From positions 50,211,617 to 50,275,616 of the forward strand of contig CM066326.1 in assembly GCA_033807775.1 (NCBI GenBank): a stretch of 64,000 bases of DNA. Direction: 5' to 3'. The notes below the pieces were generated by a model that worked only from the letters and a program-made list of their open reading frames with translations, was not told where the DNA came from and ran no database searches. Below, piece after piece: positions 31,595 to 45,101 of this stretch (its first letter is position 1; each line of letters begins with the position of its first letter). Source of the stretch: Saussurea involucrata (Eukaryota; Streptophyta; Magnoliopsida; Asterales; Asteraceae). The translations under genes and the position numbers were made by a program.

Positions 31595-33964
31595 GGCACC
31601 CATTTTACCATGGGTCCACACTTATCAGTGGTGGTAGAGGAAGTGGAAGGTTCAGCAATCTTCCGAGCATTTGAAGATTCAGCTTCAGAACTAGTCTTCA
31701 CTTTGGTTAATTTCTTAACCTCAGTAATTGGTTTCACCTTAACCTGATTTGCACCAGGATTGGTCTTCTTTGCCTTGGGGGAAGTGATCTTCACCTTAGC
31801 TAACGTTTCAGCTTTGGTGGCTGTGGGGCACTTACTAGCAATGTGATCGCTAAGTCCACAGTTATAACATTTCCTATAACTAAGAGTAGCTTTAGGACCA
31901 TTTGCATGCTTAGCAGAGATTTTTAAATGAGCAGGGCTAGCACCAAGTATACCTTTGGCAATGGAAATGGGAGAAACAATCAGTTCTTCAGATTTCTTAC
32001 CAATAATGTCCACTCTGATTCTAGGAGTAGATCGCTGAATAAATCCAGTTATCTTGTTCTTAGAAGTAGAGTGGTAAGTCACTGAAGCTTTAGAAGCATT
32101 CAGTTTACGTATAAAGGTACCCTTCTGAGGTTTTTGATTGAAAACTTTTTCTTTTCCTTTACCTGTAGAGATTAAGGTAGGTTTTTTTTCGCAGGGATGG
32201 GAGTTTTTGAAGAGGAACACTGAGATGAGGAGGTGTCAGGGACTGAGGATACGAAAGTTCCAAATTTGAGCATGGAACGATCAGTGGTTGGTTCTAGAGT
32301 ATCAGCTTTGTAACTAAGTCCACTCTTATCACTTAGGGGAATCTGAGACCTTATAATCTCATTCATCGTTGTTGAGGATTTACACCATCCTTCAACAGTA
32401 GCCTTTTCAGCTTTTAATGCAGCGATAGCTTCTTCACGTTCGATTTTGACTAGTTGATTTATATGGACCTGATCTTTTAAATCTTCTTCAATTTTAGAAA
32501 GCTTTTCTATTTGAAGGTGACAGTGTTTAAGTTGTTTAGATAGATCAAGGTTTTGTTTTTCATCTATGGTCTTGCCATTTATGGCATCATATAAATTGAT
32601 AGTCAGAAGATCGATTTTCCGAAGACTATCAGCTTCATCAATATCTGAAATATTAGTAAATAAAGAAGTTGATACCTTAGTGGTAGAGGTTGAAGTGGAG
32701 GGAATGTCAGAATTTTCTTCCTCATCTTCAATTTTTGCCATGAGGCAGAGATTGGCCTCATCATCATCTTCAGAGTCAGAAGATCCTTCTTCATCAGAGG
32801 CAGCCCAGTCAAAGTGAGCCATCAGGCCTTTGCCTTTCTTCTAAAAGCTTTTCAGCTTTGCATACTTTTCTTTCAGCTTTTGATACTTGTCATCTCTAGC
32901 CCTGGGGTTAGAGGATTTCTTGGAGAAAGCTGAGGGTTTGAAGACATTCTTTGACTTGCATTCAATTGCAAAGTGTCCTACTTTCTCACAGTTAAAACAG
33001 GTAGCAGTAGCCTTATCAACAGGGGTTGATGTTTTTGTCTTGTCAGTGAGTGCAAGGGGTTTGTTCCTTCTGAAGTTACTCTTTCTGGCGAATCTCTTGA
33101 ACTTATTAGCCAAGAGTGCCAGAGATTCATCAAGATCTGAAGACTCAGCATCTGATGAGCATTCAGAGTTAGTTTCCAACTCAGTGATAGTGATAGATGA
33201 TCGCTGAGTGGAAGGTGACTCTGAGAGTAAAGCAACATGTGTGCTTTTGGAATCTTTTACAAGATTCTTCTTAAGATGACACGACTGCTCATGATTGAGC
33301 ATAGTGCCAATAAGATAGAAAGAGTCATAGATTTTAGATCCTTTGATAGCTTGAGACACATTGAATAACTATCCCAGCTTTCAGGTAGATATTCTAGAAC
33401 CTTTGTCAGGATCTCAAAGTTAGAATATTCCTTACCAACGGTTTTTAGATCAATAATTAAACAGTTAAACCGTTGATGTACTTTAGAGAGAGATTCATTC
33501 TTACCACAAATGAAGCTTTCGTACTGTCTTACCAGGTTGATCTTTCTTGAGTTCTGGACTTCAGATGTACCTTCATATTGACGGAATGGTACTTCAGATC
33601 TTTCTTGTGTCCCACATGGATTTGGAGGTTTTCAGGTTCATGACGGAGTGGTAGACTTTGTCAGGAAGAGCCATAGAGATGATAGATCTGGCTTTAGTGT
33701 CGATAGCCACCTTCTTCTTGTCTTCATCAGTCCATGTTTGAGGTTCCCTAGGAATGGCAACTCTAGTAGCAGTGCCTAGAACTTCAGGAGCAATTATAAC
33801 AGGAACATATGGACCATTTTCGATGTAATAGGGCATAGTAGAGTCTACACCTTCTAAGAAGAGTATCATCCTATTTTTCCACAGATTAAAGTTATCTCTA
33901 GAAAATCTAGGGGTTTTGCAAGAGAACCATTATCAATGTAGTTTGTGTTTATGGTGTTAGCCAT
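31595..33964 (-). pseudogene. gag of element B, degenerate
   Basis: From the ATG at 33964 the sequence follows gag of A with several frameshifts and stops. Visible pieces are the helical N-terminal region (33869-33594), the first zinc knuckle CFNCEKVGHFAIEC (in 33359-32841), an acidic/coiled-coil part (32822-32172) and the second knuckle CYNCGLSDHIASKC (in 32220-31595). It is cut just after MVKWVP by the Athila LTR, at the codon region that precedes the gag-pol junction. Confidence 0.85.
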
Positions 33965-34032
33965 TATGGAAAATAGCAAGGAAGAGAAAAGATTAGTATA
34001 AGCAAGATCTTGTTTATGAGATTAAACAATCT

Positions 34033-34044
34033 GCTCTGATACCA
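34033..34044 (-). other. Primer binding site of element B
   Basis: TGGTATCAGAGC on the minus strand lies two bases from the 5' LTR, as in element A. Confidence 0.88.
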
Positions 34045-34046
34045 CT

Positions 34047-35003
34047 TGTTGGTCCCGTAAGGGTTATACAAGTTTGTAGAAGGGGGGTTGAATACCAACA
34101 CACGATTTTTACTTTTCTAAATTGTTTATTGATATGTATCAAACAATTTACAACTTGTTGCAGAACAAGATTAAGGAATAAACCTAATCTAAACAAGTTA
34201 AGAGAATCACTAAGATTTCTTGCACTAGAGATAAGATAGAAAGGAGATAAGAATACTAAGGATAATATTCTAACACACAGAATAGTAAGATAAGGAAATT
34301 GCCAAGCTCGTCATTTCTAAAGTAGGGTTTCCTTTATATACTGCATGCATTTAATGCACATCAGTATTACTTTACACGTGGCAGCAGCTGATTGGTTGCA
34401 TGGTTTGACCTTGGTAAACAACCTAGTAGCCGCATGATGAACACTGTAGAATTAGAGTTGGTTGTACGAATCTGGACAAAAGGGATGTCCATTATGACAT
34501 TTCGTATGGAGGCGTGCAAGGGGTAAGACAAAAGTAACTTGTAGAGGAAACTTCATGATCAGCGTTCGCTAAATAGTTCTTTATCAGCGATTGATAAAGT
34601 TCAGCGTTCGCTGAAGTCTTCTACTTGAAACTTCACGTTGAGTGGACAGGTCTTGGCTTCGCTGATATCCGCATCAGTTCATTAGTAGAGTTGTCGCTGG
34701 TTCTTTGGCTTGATCTTCGACTTCAGCGTAGAACATTGTTGACGTGAAACTTGTCTTTAGGGATCATAAGTAAACAACTAAATTATCAGCGATCATCAGT
34801 AATACTTAACAGGCTCTGGGCTTACTGATGAACAGTGCTCGCTGAATGTGTTAATTAAAGAACGAGAGCTAACTATCAGCGGTATTGTAGAGACATAGTA
34901 CTTATCAGCGATAGTGAAACTCTAATACATATTGTCTACTTACAATTTTCACTAAGTGTTTCTCAGATAGTCATTATCAAATCATTGAGGGTTTGGATCA
35001 ACA
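34047..35003 (-). repeat. 5' LTR of element B
   Basis: The 957-bp LTR starts TGTTGGTCCC and ends GGATCAACA on the plus strand. It aligns along its length with the LTR of A, with many substitutions and small indels. TATA and CACGTG elements are retained near 34335-34380. Its right edge meets ORF3 of element C. Confidence 0.9.
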
Positions 35004-36290
35004 CCATTTCAGGGACTCAATTCTCTGAAACTTTTCTGGTCCCTTCCCCAACATCTTCAGTGCCTCAAAGCACTGCAGAGGTCTCTCTCATCGACACCAG
35101 CGCTAAACCTGCAACAACCCCAATCTTCTCAGCCATCGCTTCTTCGCCTCCTACTTTGATCTCTTCTACCTTCACCACTGCACCAACATTCTCGCTGGTT
35201 GATACGAACGCTGTAATGTTTCATGGCTTCATGCAACAGAACACAATAGGACCTGTTGGGAAATCCATCCCTGTTACTTCTGTCTCCGAAATGGAAAAAC
35301 CGACATGGAGTACCGGAGTGGAAATCGGGACATCCATCAATTCTCTAATCCCAACCCGACAGGTATCCAAACAATTTCCTCACACGTCTCTCAAACACCA
35401 ACCTCTTTTGGGTTTTCCTTTGTTCATAAGTTGTTATCTTTTTCAGGTCCTAATTTGGGCACTATCAGCAACTCTCTCAAGGATATCGCTGACAACGTTG
35501 CCACTCTCTCCACCAACCCGAAAACAAACACCTCAGCGATTAATGACGCTGGGGTGACGCTGAAGGACGTAACCATTACCCTTGCCGATAAAGCCACATC
35601 TGCTGATCTTTCCTCTTTGCAAGGGGGAGTGAAGACCCTAGAGCTCGCCCTAAACAACAATACTTCAGCGCTCCAGGATGTACAATCAGAGGTTGCCACC
35701 ATCTCTGGCGATTGCAAAAACCTCTCCCCCCACTTCACCAGTCTCAGCGGTGAAGTTGGAACCCTGAACACCACCGTTTCAAACCTCTAAGGTGAGGTGA
35801 GTAGACTAACTTCCAAAGTCACTGAATCTAACACGCTGCTCACCAAGATCCTGGAACGAATGGAAGCCCCAACCGTCCCTGGCTCCTTCAGTCAAGCTGA
35901 TTGAAATTTTCTTGAGATGACAGCGGACTTCGTCATCAAGGCTACCTCTCTTCTCCGTAGCTTGGAAGACAGGGTGGGAAAAGTTGAGAAGTCAATAGCC
36001 TCAGCTTCAGGGAACCCTGGCCATGAAGATAGGATTCTTGAAGATGTTATTGTTTTACTACTACTACTACCTCCCCCCATTTAAATTGAGATGGGGATAA
36101 GAACGATGAAGGCATCCCTGTAAATGTTTAGGGGAGATGAATGAAGAAAACCCCTCCTTCGCTAAGGAGGGAACCGCTGATGACCCCTCTCTCTCTCTCT
36201 CTCTGAGGGGGAGCAAGGCGAAGATGAAGAAAAGGCTCCCACTCCACCCTTCTCTCCTACTATACAAACTGTTGATATTCTTTCTGATGA

Positions 36291-36295
36291 AGAAG
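36291..36295. repeat. Left target duplication (AGAAG) of element D
   Basis: AGAAG precedes the TGTTAGCCCC start of the 5' LTR and recurs at 49760-49764 after the 3' LTR. Confidence 0.85.
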
Positions 36296-37020
36296 TGTTA
36301 GCCCCAAGTATGACTTTGTAAAAGTATTGAAAATATCACAAGTCAGAAGGACGTCAGAGAACAGGACGCCAGAGATCAAGATGAAGACTTAGCAGAGGAA
36401 CAAACAGAAGACCATCAGAGATCGTCAGAGCTCTGGCAGAAAGGCTCTGATTAGTCCATCAGAGAATAAGTTCGCCAGAAGACCTTCAGAGCTCTGGCAG
36501 ATGATCTCTGGTGAATGAAGACCTCTGTGAAGCCGAAGTCTCGTAGAAATCTCAAAGTGATAGACAAGTATTCTCACTTTCCACGTTAGCTCTAAAAGGA
36601 CAAATACATGCTTTCCACGTGTCACCACATGGTTTGATAGTACACTGTCTATTGCTTTATCAGGCTATAAATAAAACGTTAGTGGAACACACAAATAGTC
36701 GAGAATTGTACGCTTTTGTAAGAATCGTTACTAGAATTGTGAGAGCACTAACACTTCACAATTCCATTCCACTTCTAGTGTATGATCAGTAGCCTGAGAG
36801 ATTTCACTATACACACAAAAGAAAGTGTTCTTGGTGTTATTCATATATCAATATACGAGCAGTTTGTTATTCAATATTGTTATCCATTACTGTTCATTAT
36901 ATTGTTATTCTCTCATGTTTTATGCTACACACAATCACTCATACGCAAACAGTTTTATTATGCTTCTGGTATCTTTGATCTTTCTGTTTGTATGAGACGA
37001 GGTGAATCTGGGAACCTACA
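36296..37020 (+). repeat. 5' LTR of element D
   Basis: The 725-bp LTR runs from TGTTAGCCCC to GGGAACCTACA. It has CACGTG at 36616-36621 and TATAAATA at 36666-36673, a plausible promoter. The CAGAG/CTCTG word occurs about 11 times. Confidence 0.9.
36616..36673 (+). promoter_or_regulatory. LTR promoter of element D
   Basis: A G-box CACGTG and a TATAAATA box 45 bp downstream lie within the 5' LTR. The same pair recurs before ORF3 at 44850-44985. Confidence 0.55.
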
Positions 37021-37022
37021 TT

Positions 37023-37034
37023 TGGTATCAGAGC
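37023..37034 (+). other. Primer binding site of element D
   Basis: TGGTATCAGAGC begins two bases after the 5' LTR and matches the 3' end of initiator tRNA-Met. Confidence 0.9.
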
Positions 37035-37296
37035 AGATTGATTTGCTTAAATCAAATCGATCCAATCTAACCAGGTTGATTCACTCTAGTTGAGTGTGCT
37101 TTGTTTTCAAGCTTTATAATATACTCTGTTTTATGTATAAAACCTTAAACTCCTTTGTTAAAGCTATTGATACGTGTTTAAGTGTTCCAGTAAGTTTGGA
37201 AATCATTTCTAAATTGTTTACTGTTTCATTGCTTTACTGTTCATCTACTTTCTGTTCAACACTCGTTCAAAATCTTCATACTCTGTTTTTCTTAAA

Positions 37297-40200
37297 ATGG
37301 CGAACAACAACATAAATGCTATTTACACCGCTGGTTCTTTAACCAAACCTCCTACTCTTCTAAGGGATGAATACCCTCAATGGAAGATCAGGATGGTTAA
37401 CTTCTTCGATGGCATGGATAGAGATCTTATGCGATCTGTCACTAATGGACCATTCCAACCCATGGTATTGGTTCCTCGTGTTCCTGCTACAGAAACAACT
37501 GCTGAGATTCCTGCTAACTTCGAAGTTAAAACCACTGGTTTTACTGAAGAAGAAAAGCTTAAAACGGAAAATGACCTTAAGGCAGTTAGACTCTTAACTA
37601 TGGCCATTCCAAACGATATTTTTCAAGAATTAGACTCTTGTGTTACGGCTAAAGAAATATGGGATCAACTTCTGAACCAACTCGAAGGGGGTATTAAAAC
37701 CCAAAAGAACATAAGGACCCAATGTATTAATGAATACAATGATTTCAAAGCACTTTCTGAGGAAACTTTACAACAGACCTATAACAGATTCAACATTCTG
37801 ATAAACAAATGTAAGAAATGTGGGGTTGTAAGGTCGAAGGAAGATAACAATGTCTTGTTCTTAAAAAGTTTGAATGATGAATGGTTAAATCTGTCTATGT
37901 CTCTACAAGCTAACCAGGACGTAGATACATGGTCTCTCACTGATGTATATGGAACTCTTGTTGCACAAGAGAAGGATGTTGTCAAGCAAAAAGGCAAATC
38001 CACTATTCCAGGTCCACTGGCATTGATCTCTGACTCAAAAATACCATCAGAAGGGAAATCTAACAAAGACAATGCTGCCAGAGACAAGAAGAAGGAGAAA
38101 GCCATGAAGAAGAAAGGAAAGAAAAGCCTCATAGCAGAAAGTGATGATGAGGAAAGTCTGTCAGATGATGATGATGCTGACATCAATGGTTTTGCCCAAT
38201 CTCTTGCCCTATTCACTCAACAGTTCAACAAGAGATTTGGCAAGAAAGTGTTCGACAGAAGAGGAAAGTTTGAGAGTGAAGAGAGGGATGAGAAGAGAGT
38301 TTACGAGCAGAGGACTGCACCTCACCACCAGAACAACAGTAGAGCTGCACCAGAGCAGATACCACAACAGTATCAACAGAGATACAACCAACCAGCTCCA
38401 CAGAAGCAAGCAGATGTTGCCCAGCCCATCAATCAGAATGATGGAAGATGTTTTAGATGTGGCAAACCAGGCCATTTCTCAGCCAATTGCAAGGGTAGAC
38501 TGGTAAAAGACCAGGACTACTACAAGAACAAATATAAATACAACTTCAGATAAAGAAGTTATGTGGCTGAGATGGAGAACATGATCTCTGACTCGTCTTC
38601 TGATGATGAACCAGAGCAGGCCAACTTTTGTGGGATGGTTGTTGAAGAAGAAAGCTTAGAGGAGATGTTTGAAGAGATAGCTAAGGAAATGCCAGAGAAG
38701 CCAACAGAGACCGATGCTTCTTTAATGTCTTGTGCATTTTTTGTGACAGACTCGACTGACAGAGCGCTGGAGATTTCTAAACCTAGTGCCAAGGTATGTT
38801 CATCCTCTGAATCCAAATCTGACTCTGAAATAGAAATGAATGTGTCCAAGGTTGCTGAGGAATTTCAAAACCTTAAACAAAAACTGTCTGAGGAAAAAGA
38901 ACTGAGAAAACTAGCTCAGAAAGATCTGTCCTTCTACAAGAGAGAGAAAAGTCTCTTGGAAATGGAGAAGGAAGAAATTTTTAAAGAAAAATCTGAGTTA
39001 GAAGTTTTACAAAAACAAAAGGAAACCTCATTTTCAAAAATATGTAAAGAATATGAAGAGGTTCTGAGATTAAAAGTTGAAGAGGTAAAGAAATCAGAAT
39101 ATGAAAGGCTTAACTATGTTGCTCTTAAAAATTATTTTCAAAAGGAACGAGAAGTCTTACATCAGTCTTTACAGAGGAAAGAGCTTCTGATTAAGATGTA
39201 CCAGGATGCACAGGATGTGCACATTAAAATTAATTCTCAAAAGGACACACAAGGTCTGGGTTTCAGTGACCTTGATCCCTTCACTTGAAGGAAGAAGACA
39301 TCTCTGTCCTCTACCTTCTGTGTTGGGAAAGTCCAAATGCCTGATGGTGTACTCACTGGTACTGCTGTTTTTAAAAGAGCCAAAACTTCAGAAGGGTCAA
39401 GGACCAGAAAGTTAAATTTCAGAAATGTCAGCTATGACTCCTTTGGTCATGAAAAGGTTACAGAACCATCTCTAAAGTTTATTCATGATCAAGGAAAACC
39501 TTAAATCATCATTTCTAATTCTGTCAAAAGTCACCATCCCAAGGAGATCTTCAAATTTAACTCTTTCAAGGAACAGAAGTTTGCTACTTCTGTGGCTGGT
39601 CCCTCTGATGTCAAAACTCAGAGTGATCTTAACCCTGAAGCACCAGTCTTTTCTCCTACCTCTAAAGATGTAAGAACTTCATGTGAAGAAGATCTACAAA
39701 GAGGTCTGGAAGAAAACTCCATTTCTGATGCTTTAAAACCTAAACTCAGAAAATTCAAAACTTGTACCATCAAAGAATTGAACTCCTTTGACTCCTCCAG
39801 AGCAAACGTTTCTCAGAAACCCACAGAGACTCACACCTCTGACAGGGCCACCAGAGACTTTTTAGACTCTGACTCTGACTCTGAGGTGGATGAGCATATT
39901 TTTTGTGCACCAAAGACTATCTTGCACAAACCTAAACATGCATTTGTTGGGTCTGGAATTTTGAACAATGTCATACCTGTTTCTAAAAACCAATCCAGAA
40001 TCCCACCATGCCCTGATTTTAAAAATATAGGTATCAGAATCCTGTCTTCTGAGGAGTTAGAAGAGAAGAGAAAAGAGAAAGCCAAGAATGCTTTTGTGAA
40101 CCAATCCTCTGTGCCTTGTGCTTACAAACCTATAAGGTTCACTCTATATCAGAAAGGAAAATGGAAGGTTGATGACTCACCTATTTCTAATTTTGCAGTG

Positions 40201-40619
40201 AATCAAAGAGGAAAATCTTTTTGGTCCAAGGAATCACATCAAGACAGGAATGCCAGTTTCAGGAAAACCAATCTAGATAGGAAGTTTGTAAAAACATCTG
40301 AATCTAGAAATTTTTATTCTCAAAAGGCATGTAATCCCAAGATGATGAATGGAAACAACAATTTGCATCATTCATTCTCATGTTCTGTCAATTGCAATTG
40401 TATTAAACTTCTGTTAAAGTTGCAAAATCATCTTAATGGTCCTCACTGCATTCTGAATTGGTCACCAGAAAAGACAAATCCTAAGACCAATTCTCAGAAC
40501 ATGCAGAGAAAATCCTCTGCACACCATCAAAGAATGGAAAGCCAACAGGTAAAACAGCAAACACCCTCAAACCTAAAAAGAAAGGACCCATTATGCAATG
40601 GGTACCTAAAAGAAACTAA
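37297..40619 (+). pseudogene. gag of element D
   Basis: The ATG at 37297 opens 418 codons with the Copia gag helical domain (YPQWKIRMVNFFDGMD near residue 27; IWDQLLNQLEG near residue 125) and a zinc knuckle CFRCGKPGHFSANC near residue 388. An in-frame TAA (38551-38553) is followed by a same-frame acidic and coiled-coil segment to 39288. Beyond that, frameshifts occur before a Ser/Lys-rich tail. The last codons read MQWVPKRN and then TAA (40617-40619) in the frame of pol, the same arrangement as in element A. Confidence 0.8.
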
Positions 40620-40625
40620 TATGTC

Positions 40626-43600
40626 TTGCATAAGCCACATGTGCAGATCTGGTACTTAGACTCAGGGTGTTCCACGTACATGACAGACAATAAAGAACTA
40701 TTGACCTCATTCAAAGATAAAATGGGAGGTACAGTAACTTTTGGAGGAGATGGACAGGGACATATTAGAGGATATGGTGTTTTGACCAATGGAGGTGTTT
40801 CAGTATCTATAGTTGCTTATGTTGAAGGGTTAAATCATAATTTGCTTAGCATAAGTCAACTGTGTGATCATGGTTTTAATGTTAATTTTAAGAAGAAATA
40901 TTGTTCTTTGTTAGTTTCAGAATTTGGTCAAGAGCTTCTCAGAGCTGATAGGAAAGGCAATCTTTATAAAATGAATTTCAATCCAAATCAAAAATCTAAT
41001 TCAGAAAGACTATGTTTAGTCTCTATGAATAAGGAAGATGCATGGCTCTAGCACAAAAGATTTGCTTAGTTGAATTTTTCAAATCTTGACAAGCTTGTGA
41101 AACTTAACTTAGTCAAAGGTCTGCCTTCTCTTAAATTTGACAAAGACCATCTTTGTTCTGCCTGTGAATTGGGTAAGATGAAAAGAGCTTCACACAGAAC
41201 AAAAAGTGATCACAACTGCCCTAGACATTTGCATATGCTTCATGTGGATCTTTGTGGTCCAATCTCTGTGCAAAGTCTATCTGGCAGAAAGTATATCCTG
41301 GTTCTTATTGATGAATATTCTAGATATATTTGGGTTGAGTTCATCAGAGTAAAATCTGATGTCCTAGAAATACTGATAAATCTTTTGAAGAGAATTCAGG
41401 TTCTGTTAGGTCTGAAGATTCAAAAGCTGAGAAGTGATAATGGGACTGGGTTCAAGAATGCCAAAATTGATTCCTACTTTACAGAGGAAGGAATCTCCCA
41501 GAACTTCTCTGCTATAAGAACTCCTCAACAAAATGGTATTGTTGAGAGAAAGAACAGAACTCTAGTAGAAGCTGCCAGAACTATGTTAGCAGGATCTAAT
41601 CTTCCCATCAACTTCTGGGCAGAAGCAGTCTCAACAACATGTTTTACCCAAAACAGGGTTGTCATTGTTAAGAGATTTAAGAAGACTGCTTATGAGCTGA
41701 TCAACAATAGAAGACCAAATGTGAAATACTTTCATATTTTTGGTTGCAAGTGCTACATCTTGAATGACAGAGATCAATTAGAAAAGTTTGATAGAAAGGC
41801 TGATGAAGGAAAATTCATTGGATATTCTCTAACTTCAAAAGCCTATAGAGTCTACAACTTAAGAGCAAGATTCATTCAAGAAAGCATCAATGTATCCTTT
41901 GATGAAAGATAATCAAGTGTCTCTGAAAGCCAAACATCAGAGAGGATACATACAACAGAAGAGCCCAGTACCTCTAAAGCAAGAGAAGAAAATATCAATC
42001 TGATATTTAATGATTTCTTTGATGATGAAGCATCCTCTAAAGTCATCACTAGAGGCAATTAAGTTCAGAGCTCTGAAGGACAGAATCAATCAGGTACATC
42101 TTTGTCAGGTCCTTCAAATGCTTCACCATCTGCTTCTCTGTCCACAGGTCAAGTTCAAAGAGAAGATGAGAGACTACAATCAGAGGAAATAGAGCCTGAA
42201 CAAGAACCATCATCGCCCCCACTGACCAATGTTGGAAGAAATTCCATATATGAAAGTTCACCTTCTCAGAGCCCTGCTGGTACTTCACAGAGCAATGAAG
42301 CCACTCTCCAGAGCAGTGTGCCTCAGAGCCCTGGTACCAACCCTCAGTGCTCTGAAGCTGACAATCATCTTTTCCCTTCAGAAGCACATACACCACCTCT
42401 TGTCCATGCTCCCATGACCAGATGGACAAAGGAACACCCCCATCACCAGATTATTGGTGTTGCTGAAGATGGTGTTAAGACAAGGTCATCTACAGCAAAT
42501 GAAGCTTTCTTTGTGAACTTCTTAAGCATGATTGAGCCAAAGAAGATTGTTGAAGCCCTGGAAGACCCAATCTGGATTGAAGCCATGCAAGAGGAGCTTC
42601 TGGAATTTGAGAGAAATAAAGTTTGGTCCTTGGTTCCATTTCCAAAAGATAAAGCAGCTATTGGAACCAAGTGGGTTTTCAGGAATAAGAAAGATGAAGA
42701 TGGAATAATCATCAGAAACAAAGCAAGGTTGGTTGCAAAGGGATATTGCCAAGAAGAGGGCATTGATTATGGTGAGACCTTTGCACTAGTGGCTAGGCTA
42801 GAGGCAATCAGAATCTTCCTAGCCTATGTTGCTCATAAAGGTTTCAAGATCTATCAAATGAATGTAAAATCTGCTTTTCTAAATGGCAAATTACATGAGG
42901 AAGTATGTATCCAGCAACCTCCAAGCTTTGAAAGCTCATAGTTTCCAGATCATGTGTACAAGCTAGACAAAGCTCTGTATGGCCTTAAACAAGCTCCCAG
43001 AGCCTGGTATGAAACTCTGTCCAATTTTTTGTTGGTCAACCACTTTGAAAAAGGTACTGTGGATACTACCTTATTCTTTAGAAGATACAAAAATGATATA
43101 CTTCTGGTACAGATATATGTTGATGACACTATCTTTGGGTCTACTAATGAAAAGTATTGTGATAGGTTTTCTGAGTTAATGAAAAGTGAATTTAAAATGA
43201 GCATGATGGGAGAACTTTCTTTCTTCCTGGGTTTACAAGTAAAACAATCCATCAGATGCACCTTTTTAAGCCAATCTAAATATGTCTCTGATATTTTGAA
43301 AAAATATAAGCTTAATAACTCACATCCTATGAAAACTCCTATTGCCACTGGAGTTAAACTTGACCATGATCCAGAGGGTCAATCTGTGGATGTCAAGAAT
43401 TACAGAGGCATGATAGGGTCACTTATGTACTTAACTGCTAGCAGACCTGATATAATGTTTGCAACCTGTCTTTGTGCTAGATTCCAAGCTAACCCTAAGG
43501 AATCCCATTTGTCTGCTGTCAAATGAATTTTCAAATATCTCAAAGGGACTCAATTCATGGGTCTCCGGTATCCTCTTAACTCTGGCTTTGAGCTTGTAGC

Positions 43601-44063
43601 ATATACAGATTTAGATTATGGAGGATGCAGGAATGACAGAAAGAGTACTTCTGGTAGCTGTCAATTGTTAGGAGATAAGCTGGTGAGTTGGACATCCAAG
43701 AAGCAGAACTGTGTGTGAACTTCTACAATAGAAGCAGAATATGTTGCTGCTGCTAGTTGTTGTTCACAAGTCATATGGATGAAAACACAACTCAGAGACT
43801 ATGGACTGGAGTACAACAAAGTTCCAATTCTCTGTGACTCAAAGAGTGCAATAGCAATTACAGCAAATCCAGTTCAGCACACCAAGACAAAGCATATTGA
43901 TATAAGGTACCACTTTATCAAAGATCATGTTGAAAAAGGGACTATTGAAATGTACTTTGTTTCAACTGACTTCCAACTTGTTGATATGTTTACAAAAGCC
44001 CTTGATGAAAGGAGATTCAATTTCTTAATCAGCAAGATGGGTATGCTAAACATGTCCTCCTAA
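40626..44063 (+). pseudogene. pol of element D
   Basis: Domains are in Copia order: protease (IWYLDSGCSTYMTD), GAG-pre-integrase (HKRFA, CSACELGK), integrase (HVDLCGP, RSDNGTGF, VERKNRT), reverse transcriptase (YVDDTIFGS) and RNase H (AYTDLDYGGC, IEAEYVAA). In-frame stops lie near 41049, 41067, 42939, 43524 and 43717. Several fit single transitions, such as TGG to TAG and CGA to TGA. The integrase motif reads GTGF instead of GTEF. The polyprotein is not functional. Confidence 0.9.
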
Positions 44064-44270
44064 ACTCTCGTAAAATCATCAGAGCCTCTGACATCCAACT
44101 CAAAACTCTGACAGAGTAGTTAAGCGGTTCATGTCAACAGAGTTTCTGATGTCAACTGACTTCCAGCATAGTTTTTCAATATTTTCTTGTTTCTTTGATT
44201 TTTAATTATGTCCATCTGAAACTCTCTTGTTCATAATTTTCTTCATAAAATCTTTTCAAAAGTTGCACAA

Positions 44271-44359
44271 GTTAAGGGGGAGCTCAAAAGCTAAATCTTT
44301 AAAAAAGCTCATCTGTTTAGGGGGAGCTTAAAAGAAAATAAGCACTGTTTAAGGGGGAG
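44271..44359 (+). repeat. Three internal polypurine-like tracts in element D
   Basis: TTAAGGGGGAGC-like tracts occur at about 44271-44282, 44316-44326 and 44348-44359, each within GTTTAAGG-type context, shortly after pol. Multiple polypurine tracts are a known Sirevirus feature. They could prime extra plus strands. The rest of 44064-44840 is non-coding and rich in CTCTG/CAGAG words. Confidence 0.75.
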
Positions 44360-44841
44360 CAAGTCAAAATTTTCAAATCCTCATGACTTGTCTTGACAAT
44401 CAAAAGAACAACTTTTTGGAGAAAGGGAAAACCTATTCTGATGAAAACATCTTTGATAATGTCTCTGAACTTATACTCAGAATCAGCTCTCTGAGATTTC
44501 ACCAGAACCTCTGACATAAACATTAGAGCTCTGTGACTCCTCTGAGATACCTCTGTTGTATTAGTTCTCTGATTATTTTCCTCATCAGATATAGGATTTG
44601 CAAATGTTTTTAGGGTAAAGGTGAAATTTCTTGAGAATCTGGATTACTTGAACGAATGTCAGAGATCACTCAACAGAGGCAAGAATGTTCCAAGAGTTCC
44701 AACAGAGCTCTGCCATTTCTTGATGCCTTGTACACTTCTCTGTTAACACTCTTCAGAAACGCGGGTTATTTCTGAGCCTCAACCACATGTCACCCACCAA
44801 TCTTTAACCGTGACAGTTCCATATCAGAAGCGTTGTCAGAT

Positions 44842-44985
44842 CCAATATACACGTGGCATTTTTTGATTGGACTACTGACCATTAGCTGTTCCCACGTTCA
44901 ACTGTAGAAAACGTTCCACTATCTGACACTCAAGTGCCTACAGTGCCTACAATGGTTATCCCTGAAAATTCTTCGAGTATAAATA
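44842..44985 (+). promoter_or_regulatory. Promoter-like region for ORF3 of element D
   Basis: CCAAT (44842-44846), G-box CACGTG (44850-44855) and TATAAATA (44978-44985) lie before the ORF3 ATG at 45102. The order repeats that of the LTR promoter and of the ORF3 region in element A. Function is inferred. Confidence 0.55.
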
Positions 44986-45101
44986 CACATTTGAAAACCC
45001 CTTTCACTCTTTACGCTCTCTTAACCTTTGAATACTTGCAATTTCCCTCTCGTATTCAAATCCAAAAATCCCTTGTTCTTCAAGTTCTTGAACCTGCAAC
45101 A

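Larger units (their letters stand above)
22536..35003 (-). mobile_element. Sirevirus-like element B, deleted and hit by a Gypsy insertion
   Basis: B is a minus-strand relative of A inserted in element C. On the minus strand it has a full 5' LTR (34047-35003), primer site, a degenerate gag, an Athila-type Gypsy insertion at the gag end, a deletion removing all pol, a degenerate ORF3, polypurine tract and a truncated 3' LTR. Its LTR is clearly diverged from that of A. The left part of its 3' LTR and the adjoining part of C were lost in one deletion with a breakpoint near 22535. Confidence 0.85.

Noticed and set aside
36900..37315. Plus-strand frames at the end of the D 5' LTR and leader
   Set aside because: They overlap the LTR end, primer site and untranslated leader; gag starts at 37297 with a recognisable Copia N-terminus.
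41040..43730. Programmed recoding at the stops inside pol of D
   Set aside because: The stops are scattered at different motifs and fit single transitions in an old element; decay is simpler.
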